This document shows positions 33,586 to 43,768 of a stretch of DNA of 64,000 nt, piece by piece. The stretch spans positions 1-64,000 of the forward strand of contig JAHLKC010000115.1 in the NCBI GenBank assembly GCA_025449115.1, read 5' to 3'. The notes beneath the pieces were generated by a model. It saw only the letters and a program-made list of their open reading frames with translations, had not been told where the DNA came from and made no database searches. The translations under genes were made by a program, and so were the position numbers. This stretch comes from Chytridium lagenaria (taxonomy: Eukaryota; Chytridiomycota; Chytridiomycetes; Chytridiales; Chytridiaceae). Position 1 is the first letter of the stretch. The number at the start of each line of letters is the position of its first letter.

Positions 33586-34900
33586 TTAGGGGCATGAGGA
33601 ATATATTTATATTTTTTGTACTGTATTTGAAATAATAATAAGAGAGGTCTCATCATTCTATTATATAAATAATCGCATAAATAAACCAAACTTGTTATCA
33701 ATAAGATAAAATTGTCCACAGAAAAAACTTGCATCAAAAAAAGACCTTTTGTCTCACCGTCGTTTTATTTTGTCTTTTCTCTTAGATATTATTATTATTA
33801 GTGTTGATTTGTCTCTATTACTCACCAATGAAAAGCTACAAAGCTTTTTTAATGCCCGCCCATTCAACGCCCAGTCAGTCAGTCAGATTTCCCAGTCAAT
33901 CCTTGACCACACATGTGGCTGGCTGATCACGTTTTCAGTCCCAACAAAGATACACGCCTCACCTCTAACAAGCAACCCCTCTGCGACTCGTCACTCCACG
34001 CTGACCATCATCTGCGAGAAAACATCTTCCACCTCTATAGGCCCCCAACGTCCAGCCTTTTCACCTGTCTAGCTACGACATTCATACAACATCATTGTCC
34101 TTACTTGCTCGTACTTCCAACCATAAAGCCTTCTATATTACTCCTACCTATAAATAACCACCCTTCCTTCAACCCATTCACCCACGTCCCGTCCAATCCC
34201 CTCGTCTCTGGCATCCTCATACAGCGCCCTGACGAGGTGTCGAGTTGTAGCTTATGCTCAATCTTCACCGTCTGCTATCGACACCATGGAAGCGGATGAA
34301 TGTTGCATGGTAGGGTTTGAACGAATATTATAGGACGGGACGTGGAACCGCATTCAAAGTATTCAAGAGTAGGTGTAAGAATGGCGTCTGGCCCGTATAT
34401 TACGACTTGGCATCATCATCGCAATGATGATTAATCTGTATTGCTTATAACACCACTGAAAATTGAAAGCCTGTTGTTACAATTGTACATATATCTTTAT
34501 ATACGGCCATAATATAACACTTTATTTTGCATGAGAAAGCTTTTAGCTGTTTATTTACAAAGGTTTCTTCTGCAGCAGTTTTCTTCACGAATGCAAATGA
34601 GATTATTAGGGAAAAGAGAGCGAATAATGAAAAAAGACCTTAACGCTGCTGGCGTCGAAAGTGAAAACCAAAGTTTGGAAAGTGCCTATAAAACTCAGGC
34701 GTGCCTCAGTGGATAAAATACCCTTTTCGAGTCCAAGATCATAATATGTAATGGATACCATAATTTCGATACATATTCCGACTATTTTCTTCATATATTT
34801 TAAGTAGAAGAAGGAAAGGTATAAATAGGAAACGGCTTTGGGTAGAATATTATTATGTATATTAACTTAAACTATTGAATTTGAGAATCTCGGGGTATTA
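33586..34900. other. Intergenic
   Basis: AT-rich at both ends. The C/T-rich middle (33900-34250) has short ORFs without recognisable motifs. Confidence 0.4.
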
Positions 34901-35448
34901 CTAAAAGAGAGCAAAGACAGAGAGGACAAGGACCACGATAGCTGTCTGTCCGCTAAACCTTCCTGTAGCAGCAGCCCCACTCTCAATAATATTAGTCATA
35001 GTGGGCTTTACAGACGTGATGGTTGTAGGGAGAGTGGTGGCGGTCACCGATGATCTGCATGAGGTGGTGGGGGTGACGGTAGTAGTCTTGGTCAAAGTTG
35101 TGCAAGAAGAGGTAGCGGAAGTCATCGCAGTCGAAGTAGTTGCGGTGACCGTAGTAGAGGTCTTGGAGATGATTGTGGTGGACGTGGTGGACGTGGTTGA
35201 CGCGGGAGCAGTTGTGGAGGAGGATGTAGAGGGACACTTGACCTTGACAAGTGAAGGATCCTTGCATTGAGAGGCCTCAAAATGCAACCATTCATGTATT
35301 GCTGTCCGTCGGAGCCGCAAGTTGGTCCATCGGGGGAGGGAACGAGCTTGCAGTAAAAGTTATCGCACTTGGGCGGGGAAGTTGGGGTCGCGTTAACAAT
35401 GGCGATAGAGGCGATGAAAGAGGCCAGGATCAAAGTGGAAGAGACCAT
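34901..35448 (-). CDS. Kazal-type inhibitor-like protein, Thr/Ser-rich, probably GPI-anchored
   Basis: It begins with the signal peptide MVSSTLILASFIASIAIVNA. A Kazal motif follows: CDNFYCKLVPSPDGPTCGSD, then GQQYMNGC, whose C-x6-7-P-x-CGSDGxxYxNxC core is the Kazal signature. The frame breaks at the A4 run 35279-35282. One extra base would join NGC to FEASQCKDPSLVKVKC and restore the Kazal cysteine spacing. After it come about 90 Thr/Ser residues interrupted by two Cys, and a C terminus with a small-residue site followed by TAIVVLVLSVFALF, a typical GPI-attachment signal. It probably sits on the plasma membrane or wall. Protease inhibition is inferred from the fold only. Confidence 0.78.
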
Positions 35449-37129
35449 TTTGGGTATTTAGTGTTAAGGGTAGCTGAGAGACTGTTGTTTGTTATTGCTT
35501 GTTGTTAATATTGAGAGAAGTGAAGGTATAGGTCAAGCATTTATACGGAAAGTCGAAACGATAGACTCAGAAAAGTATTGCGTCAATGGCGGTGTTGAAC
35601 ATTCCAGCGATAGAGGCTGATCGATGTGAAGAAGTTCAGGAGGGGTGCTTTCCTGAGCCATATTCTTGCCTTTTTTTTTCGAGGCGGTGTTTGTCAGTCA
35701 GGCCAAATACTCTTTGGAGCAGACGGTCATTTGAAGGTTGCGTAAGAATAATAAGACACAGTAGATTCTCTCTCTCTGCCATTGCGGTACATGAATCCCT
35801 CACACTGAGTTGGATGTCCTCTTCTACAGGTGATCGAACTTTTAGTGAACTTTTAATAAAAGTTACCCAAACACCGCCTATCCTGTGCATCTCTCCTTTC
35901 TATTCTCATCAAGAATGTGAACACATTCGTATGCCTATTGGCCGTGCATGATCCGTCGCATCGTTGAAAAGCAATGTAGAGAACAAACCTCCAATCGCTT
36001 GTTGGAGTTTAGTGTGGCTCAGCAACCTGACAAACTTGACATTGATGGAGGCCTTCATTGTATGGATGGCGGAATAAACTCCATGTCGAATACCTTCTTC
36101 ATGTCCACTCAAAATCTTTCGCCTCTCTCAACGTATCTTCCTTCGCCCCTCTCACCGCGCCTCAAACGACAACGAATGGACAGTCTTCGACCCAACGTGA
36201 AACTTCTGACCTAATCATGAGTCAAGTGGATGAGCGGGTCACTGGAACGGCCTCGCGATCCACTATTGCCCCAGCATGCAGTATGCTTTCTTCTTGAAGT
36301 AACTATAAAATAGAATGAGTGCTTCATCCATTTCCCCTATTTTCACATTGCACACATCCATCTCAGCCATTAAATCCTAATTTATCCCCCAAGCTATCCC
36401 CTCAAATCATCATTACCCTTTAATGCATCACAGCACATCTACCATTCTCCTCTATACAACTAGCCTGCACTTTACCATATTCTGGCCAAGTGGACATGGC
36501 GCGTTCTGAACTTTTAACGCCCCCCAAGCGCCCCTCCTCAGTCTCATCCGATGATCAGAAATGAATGCAAAACAAGTTGAACACGCATCACTATTTACAA
36601 TTATGTACATTTATATAAGCACTTAAGATTGAGTAATGCCCAGTATTTATTTGATGAATATCTGAGAGTATCTTTATTTAACATTTAGTAATAAAGAATA
36701 TTATGAGAGAATTTGTTTAAGGAATTCACACCAGAGTTTTCATTAAAATATCGCCCAGTATATTTTTTATCATTTATTTAAACTTATTTATTCATTATGT
36801 ACATGATTACTCTAAAATCTAAATAGTAAATATTCGATGAGTTTTGTTTATTATAAATATTCTAATACCTATAAATGGACAAAATATTTCTGAGAAAACC
36901 TTCCGTTTATTATTAGAAATGCAAAAGTTTTAAAAAACGCCCAGTCATCAGTAGCAGAGGTGACAATCCTTCCATGCAATAAATAAATAAATACCGCTTC
37001 TGCTTGCTGCATCAATTCTCATTCTGATCGTCTTCTACCATTACTTTATCATTCTTCCATATCCACATACTAACTCCGTCGTCAATCTCACCTATCTCGC
37101 CTCATCAAACTGCAGCACCAGCCATCACC
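35449..37129. other. Intergenic, no convincing gene
   Basis: Two plus-strand ORFs (35586-35951 and 35948-36214) overlap by ATGA, but neither has a recognisable domain. From 36300 the sequence is very AT-rich. Confidence 0.35.
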
Positions 37130-37897
37130 ATGTCCACAACATCACTGCAAACAGATCTCCCATCACCCACAGAAATCGTCACCTTACCTTCTCCCACCAT
37201 CGTCGCCTCCCCAATCTCCTCATCACCATCTCAACCATCCCCAACTCCAACAACACCTCCTCAACCATCACCATACCCATTCTCCGAATTCACCCTCATC
37301 CCCAACATCATCACCCCCTCCACATCCAGACCCTCACTCCCATGCCCCATATCACCCTCATCCCTCATCGACTCCTGCTACATCCTCACATCAACCACCA
37401 TCCAACCCATCCTCAACATCTGTCTCACCTCCCCAAACTGCATCGCCGTCACATGCGGCTCCATCCTCACTCCAGACTTTACCCGTACAACCGGTTGTGA
37501 CCTTTACGTCAACACAACCGTGTACATCACCCAAGACCCATCCTTCTCCTTTGACTCCTCCGCTTACATCAGGAACGGCCGTGAACTCTCTGTAAAAGGT
37601 GTCTCCCTTCTCCCCACCACAAGATCCCCTTACCCAACCTCTCGTCAAATCACCACCCGAGGATACAACGACGACAGCTACTACCGTTCATCCAACGTTG
37701 GGGCCAGCCTCCTCTTCATGTCCATCATTATTACGGTTTCCATCATCTTGTTTTTCGTGGTCGTGTACTGCTGTTATCGATGGTGTTTGAAACAGAGGAA
37801 AGAACGGTATTCGAGTGGAAATATGATGGGGCAGAATGTTATGGTCATTGTACAGCCCTATAGTGAGGAGGTGGGGCCACCCCCTTATCGTACGTGA
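37130..37897 (+). CDS. Single-pass membrane protein with six-Cys ectodomain and C-terminal PPxY motif (family member 2)
   Basis: 255 residues, single exon, ATG at 37130. It is a paralog of the gene at 32644: YPFSEFTLIPNI, six cysteines at 72, 83, 98, 104, 109 and 123 in CYILTST, LNICLTSPNC, VTCG and TGCDLYVNTT, then FDSSAYIRNGRELSVKGV. The membrane segment is about 191-217 (SLLFMSIIITVSIILFFVVV), followed by a Cys/Arg-rich juxtamembrane stretch and a short tail ending GPPPYRT, a perfect PPxY at the extreme C terminus. The N terminus is Pro/Ser/Thr-rich without a signal peptide. Likely a surface sensor or adaptor whose turnover is set by a WW-domain ligase (inference). Confidence 0.82.
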   Translation: MSTTSLQTDLPSPTEIVTLPSPTIVASPISSSPSQPSPTPTTPPQPSPYPFSEFTLIPNIITPSTSRPSLPCPISPSSLIDSCYILTSTTIQPILNICLTSPNCIAVTCGSILTPDFTRTTGCDLYVNTTVYITQDPSFSFDSSAYIRNGRELSVKGVSLLPTTRSPYPTSRQITTRGYNDDSYYRSSNVGASLLFMSIIITVSIILFFVVVYCCYRWCLKQRKERYSSGNMMGQNVMVIVQPYSEEVGPPPYRT

Positions 37898-38670
37898 TAA
37901 AGGATATCACTAATAACAAGTACGATAATCAAGTTTTACTTCCTTTCATGATGTTTGCATGTGCTTTTTTCTCGACGTTCTGCATCTCTTAAATTTTTTT
38001 AGTACAGTATATAATAATACATACAAACTTTAATAACAGCCCCGCATATTCAACTATAATTTATCCTCCTTTTTTACGATATCAACCTCCACATCCCATC
38101 AATAGCCCACAAACTTGTAACGGCTCATTTCCAATCTCATATGGTTCTCCGGAAGCTTTCTGATGAACGTGAACGTTACTTTCTCTAAAAAGCAGGAACC
38201 TCTTTTGCAAGTATAAAACCACGATTCCCTTTGAATAGATGGGACTGGTCAAATGTTGCCCAAGCATACAAAACATCTCTTTACCCTATTCCTTCTCTGG
38301 AACAAACCCGCAAGAAACCGTCACAACTAGGAGTAAGGTAACGTGAAAAATGCTCATAAGTATGCCATAGGATGTGTTTATGCAGGAATAGAATAACAAC
38401 AATAAACTACAAGAAAAAAAGAACAACGAAAATAAGTAAACATTACTGTGGGTATGCATGAAGAGAAATAATTAATTACAAACCTATTAAGACAAAATAT
38501 GGAAGTTAAAGTATAAGAAACAAGTGATTATCCATGAAAAAGTAAAACCAAGCCCTTCACCGACCAAACAGAAATGAAAATAGAAATAGGAGAAAAGATG
38601 ACGCATGGTTAAATACCTCTGTATCCTTCATCCACAAAAAAAAAACCCCCCCAACCAAGGCATCCCGTCT
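37898..38670. other. Intergenic
   Basis: AT-rich with A runs. No gene seen. Confidence 0.4.
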
Positions 38671-40102
38671 TCATAGGCAGGCCGACGAAGCTGATCTTGA
38701 CGGTAAGAGAGAAACTTTGTGACACTTCGAGTGTACGATGGCGGTCCACTCCTCAAATATGCGTAGATTACGAGAAGAGAGTGTGTGAACAAAGTTTTTC
38801 TGCCGATAAAGTTCAGGAAGGCCAGGAATCAAGAGGGTTTTCGGGTGTGATGCAAGTCGAGCACAGTTATCTGTTGTCATCAAATCCTCCCACATTCGAC
38901 GTTCAATATCAAAAGGATCAATCAGTTGCATCTCAACCAGTTCAACCAACAGAGAGAGATTGGATGATCGAGTGCCGTTGCGGAATGTCTTGTTGAAAAT
39001 GGCGAGTAATTCAGATGGCCATGCGTTGATGTGGAGGATATCGAGGAGGTTTGAGACTTTCACGCCAGTTTCGTAAATCAATCGAGCGACACGGGCAGCA
39101 TCGAGAGGGGTGGCGTCGTTGATGATGAGGAGAATGTCTGCACGGTCCCCCTCAAAACAGGTACGAATGAATTCATCATTATCCATGATTTTTAAACGAG
39201 GATGCTGTATGATCAATTCCAGCATTGGCACGGATATGTCAAAGTTGGTGGATCCAATCTCATGCACGGCGGGTCTTGTGGATAGAGTTTCCTCCAATTC
39301 GAGCAACCTTGTGACGGCCTCGACTGTTCCATGTCGCATACCCAGCGAGACCAGGATGGTTTGGAAAAGTTGGTCCGTGGTATCCTGGTTGGAAGGAATT
39401 TGAAATCGTACCAAACTTTCGACCAGGAGTGGAAACATGTCGAATTCATTGTGAACGATGGCGGTCATGAGACTCATTTGAAGAATGAAAGAGAAGCCGT
39501 CGGAAAACTCTTTGTCGCCCACCAAGCTGGTTTCGAAATCTTGAATGGCGGATTGAAAGTCATCTCGACGGTTCAGGGCGGCCATGAGTTGGAAAATGAT
39601 GACATCTGATGTGACCATCTTGGAGGACTCTGTATCATCATGGTCGTTGGGGGGGAATTTTTCAATGTTGGCGTCGTAGATGGCGCAGCTTGATTTTATC
39701 CATTCTGCGTGGTTTGAGCAGAACTGGACGACACTCTCATCCAAAGTGACTTTCAGTTCTCCCTTTTTGCATGTGGAGCAGGCGTCAAAGTGTAGGAGTT
39801 GAAAGGCCTCGAGAAAGTCGGATTTGATCATGAGAGCAGCAAAGTACATTGGATGGGTTGGTTTGTTGACGACAAAGGGAAGAGTGACGCTGTGGGTGTG
39901 CACCAAGATGTTGCGGATGGCAAAGGGAAGCAAGGTGGGTGAATGACCAGTTGTCTCGAAAGTGTCTTGAGAGAAAGGGTATGAGAGAGGCTGAACTGGG
40001 TGGGAGGTAAACAGCGATGCCCTCACAGACTTCGCTGGGCATATCCTCGAGGTTGACTGCCGATGGTGTCGTGGTCGTTGTCATGGATGTGAACATCATC
40101 AT
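38671..40102 (-). CDS. F-box-like protein with helical repeat body
   Basis: The start is taken at the ATG cluster at 40102. The first frame gives VNLEDMPSEVCEGIAVYLPP, an F-box-like N terminus (LP-E-hydrophobic spacing). The frame shifts near 40000 and continues as SPTLLPFAIRNILVHTHSVT and an uninterrupted body of about 420 residues to 38671. The body is mostly helical (FLEAFQLLHFDACSTCKKG, LLELEETLSTRP, MLELIIQHPRLKIMDN) and resembles degenerate ankyrin-like tails of chytrid F-box proteins, but I see no clear ankyrin consensus. CSTCKKG is a lone C-x2-C. It may act as substrate receptor of an SCF ubiquitin ligase. The F-box assignment is moderate; the gene itself is well supported by length. 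Confidence 0.65.
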
Positions 40103-40997
40103 CAATGATGATTGTATTGATTACTGGTGTAAGTTGTTGTTGAGGTTGATTCCATTCAACGTTTTTAAGAAAAAGGAATGCATGTTGAGCCCAGCCAGCC
40201 AGCCTCGTGAGATGCAAGTGCAAGTCTTGAAACAGTTGTAGTACAAAGAACAGTTTTATTTTTTTATTAATAAATACTTTTATGACGCCGTCATTATTCA
40301 ATTGCGTGTGTTCCAATCGCAAACCGACACGCATTCACAAATGAACAAACCTACGGTTACTAAAGAACGGTCTCGTACACCGCTGCAGTTAGCTGTATTT
40401 CTTTCGAGTCTTTTTCAGACCTACGAGGTGCTGATAGGTGGGTGGGTTGGGGGGATGGGGGGAAAACTCTATGTTCGTACACTGAGCGGTCTTAAAGAAC
40501 AACTCTCCTTCAGCCATAACTGTAATGGAGACCGCGGTGGAATAGTAAGAGACGTCGAGTGGAACAGATGAGAAACGATGTGACTCATTTTATTGAAAGA
40601 TTGACAGTGACGTTTTGGGAATCTCTGCGCTAAAATGCCGATAAGGCTCAGTTACAGGGGATGGACCCCGATGTAGCTTAGTCTTCTTCCGCCCTAGTTA
40701 CGTTGAAATGAGATGGCTTTTGGAACAGGACGATGGCGAGTCCTTACGCACACTCGCGTTGTAAGTGAAAAAAAAAAAAGATGAACGCATTTCGGTCCAA
40801 GAGCCGTTCAAAAAGATATCAATTATTAATGAAGTGCTAAAAAATGGGATCAAAACATTTAGAAAAGGAGCCCATCGGCAAACACATGCGTTTACTAACA
40901 ACAACACTCCAAGTGCGATTTCCACTGTGAGCAAAACTTGAACTTGGAGACATAATTAAAATAAAATATAAAGCAAAAGATCACAAGATATAGCCTG
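40103..40997. other. Intergenic
   Basis: Short ORFs only, with nothing recognisable. Confidence 0.4.
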
Positions 40998-43095
40998 TCA
41001 CGATGTCTCGACCTCCTCACTCCTGCTGGAGCTCGCTGCAGTTGCCAAGTGGGCAAGCTCATCCTTTTTGACAAAGGATAAGACTACCAAAACAACCACC
41101 GCATAGGCCGACATGACAAACAGCATAGCCGACGGCATTGTCGTAACAGTTGCAGCATCTGTATTTTAAAAATAAAGGGTAGAGTGAACCCAAATTAGCC
41201 TTTTCCTTAACTCGAAAAAACTATAATCTTCCTTACATAAAAGTCCAAACAAGCACCGCCGACGGTAGATCCAATGGCAGCAATGACGTTGATAGCGGCA
41301 AAAAGTCTGCCCTGCTCGTCAGGAGGTGTGCATCTCGAAAGGACACCTCTCGCGTTTGTGTAAACTGTATAGGCAAAACCGTAACCCAACGAAACTAAGA
41401 AAAGCGGCGTCAATATAGTACTCATACAAGACAGAGAAATCAAGGGCAACCAATTAGGAGGGGTTGTGGGAAAGCGTCATAACTCACTGAAATACAGCAT
41501 CCACCCTTCCGGTGCAATCCCAAGAGCGGCATACCCGATAGCCATCAGAACCAACCCAATCCTCACTAACCCCATATCAAATCCAAACCTCGCTCTGGTC
41601 TCTTCAAAAGTATTGTCACCACTATTTCCTCCTTCCTCCCCACCACCACCTCCCCGACTACCTTTTCTCTTCCTCCAAACTAAAAAGGCCCAGACGGCCC
41701 AGGCAGAACAATTGCCAGATAGAAAATCCTGTATCCCGCAACAACAAGCAGATACTCTCCAACATCCCCAGTGGTCCATCCAAATCTCAGCATGAAGAAA
41801 AGAGCGATGTATCCTCCCAGCCCAGCGTTAATGCAATCCCCCAAGAACAAAAACACAGCCAGCAGCGTTCTCGATCTTCCCCTTAGCGTCGCGATAGATT
41901 TGAAAGCTGAAGACAGCGCAAACCATGCAGCGTCACCCCAATTTAACTTCTTGGTGGCTACTTCCTCTTCACTACTTGTACCAGCTGCCTGACCCGTCCG
42001 TTCGGATACGCCAAAATTCAGAGACTCTGGGACAATGAAAATAACGTATAAGGCAACAAGGGTCTGAATAAAGAGGGAGAGATAGAATGAGCCGACTGGA
42101 CCGAATTGGACGGCAGCTTGACCACCGATGAAAGGAGCGATCAAGGCCGCAGAAGTACCCAGGGCATCGGAAAGTGAGAAAAATTGAGTCCTTAAATCTG
42201 GGGATGCTGAATCGGAGATGTATGAACTCATTCCAAGAATCATGGCCTATTTACGACAAAAAAAAAAACAAACATGTTAACCCAATCTAGCCGCAATACA
42301 TATTCCCCATATCTACTTTGTGTTTTTTTTGTTTTTTTTGTAAAGCAAAACCAATATAAAGTAATTAAATTCTTCATGTTACCTGCCAGTTTCCACATGC
42401 ACCGCAAATAAAGGCACCAATGAATATTACTGACTGAAGATGTCAGTAAAGACGCAGCAACGACGACATTACCAAAAAACGGAAACCCCCTCCCGACCGC
42501 CACGACACTTGCAATATTCACCCAAAGCGCCAAAGCCGACAAAATAACAACCGGTCTTCTCCCAACTCGATCTCCCAAGACCCCGACGATGGGTGTCGCC
42601 ACAATCGCAGGAATAGACGAGAAGAGGGTATACATGAGAAACCACTTTGCCGCAAGTGCACTGGCAGGCTTTGATGCCCTACATACGTTTTGAGGGTCGT
42701 CCCATGAATGCACTGCGGTGGCGGAAGGTGTGGGAAAAAGCTACGGGGAAATAGGCGGAGGAAGTATTCATAGTGAGATTGGAGGTGAGGGAGGGGAAGA
42801 TGTGACGCCGAGCTCTAAGCAAGCCCTTTCCAAAAAAAAACGCTTGAAGAGCAAATGGCATAAGGCAAATGCGAATGCATGAACAATGGTGGGTGTATAA
42901 TGAGCCACGGAGAAGGACGGAGCTGGAATAGACCACAACTTGTAGTAGTAGCAGGAGGTGTTCTGCATTACTGAGGAGAGGTGTTGTCTCATCTGTCGGA
43001 GATGAAGAGAAGGAATGGTCGACGGAAGCAGTGTTGGTGTAGGAGGAATGAGGGGCAGCGCCAGCGACGGCCTCCTTGGGGGTGTTCGGGGCCAT
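40998..43095 (-). CDS. MFS transporter, SLC46/DHA1-like
   Basis: Start MAPNTPKEAVAGAAPHSS at 43095. The N-terminal tail carries DETTPLL, an acidic dileucine motif typical of sorting to vacuole/endosome. TM1 lies near VHAFAFALCHLLF in a shifted frame. An exon at about 42700-42450 has LYTLFSSIPAIVATPIVG-type helices and GVLGDRVGRRPVVI, the MFS motif A (GxxxDRxGRR) between TM2 and TM3. Exon 42243 to about 41690 has ALGTSAALIAPFIGGQ and FYLSLFIQTLVALYVIFIVP. Further exons follow: about 41640-41490 (GLVRIGLVLMAIGYAALGIA), 41398-41230 (YGFAYTVYTNARGVLSRCTP) and 41160-40998 ending EVETS. At least four introns and one or two frame slips. Substrate unknown. Confidence 0.78.
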
Positions 43096-43561
43096 TAATA
43101 GTTTTTGAGTAGGTAGAGGATTTCTGCGGAACGGAAGGACAACTTTACTGTGATTACTCCCTATGTACCCATCAAGCCCTGACATTAGAAATGACGTGCA
43201 AACCGCAACCGATCATGCAGCACCAGGGCCTTTATCTCTTTCCCCATCTGCATTATTGCCTTGCGAATGCGATGGCCGTTGCCGATGCTGGACAGCTGGT
43301 GTAGAGATCGTTCCGAAAACATTGGGCTTGGAGTAATAGACAGGGCAACGATTTTTCTCTGCATGTACATCGTTTGCACAGACCGAAACAATTACCGATC
43401 CTTATTCGCACCGTATCTCCCCTGGATTTTCAAACATCATGACCTCGCTGGTAAAGCGTCAATCACCGTCCCGCAGTGGAAAGAATGCGGACCATAAAGA
43501 GAGGTCATCCTTTAGTTTGGTGAAATCCTTTCACATCTGATCTTCGCGTAATAGGGCCCAA

Positions 43562-43768
43562 ATGAAGAGGTTATCATCAAACGTATCCCGCCGCTCCTCT
43601 ACCGATTCAGGATATCCTTTCTCGAATATCCTAGCTCCCTTCTCTCTTGAGCCAGCCTCATCCCTATCCACTCGACTCATATTACCCGACCGTCTCCTTA
43701 ATACTCCTTTGACTTCCTACTTCGACAAGAGAAAGGTTATTTATATCAACTGTGAAAACGCCAGATGA
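43562..43768 (+). other. Upstream ORF overlapping the channel start (ATGA)
   Basis: A 68-codon ATG-initiated frame ends TGA at 43766-43768, overlapping the ATG at 43765. Its peptide (SNVSRRSSTDSGYPFSNIL) resembles the Ser-rich start of the downstream protein. It may be a regulatory uORF, or the true N terminus separated by a frame slip. Confidence 0.4.

Noticed and set aside
35586..36214. Two overlapping plus ORFs (121 and 88 codons) as a possible gene.
   Set aside because: No recognisable domain, no clear splice structure, biased neither in composition nor motifs; kept only as an intergenic note.
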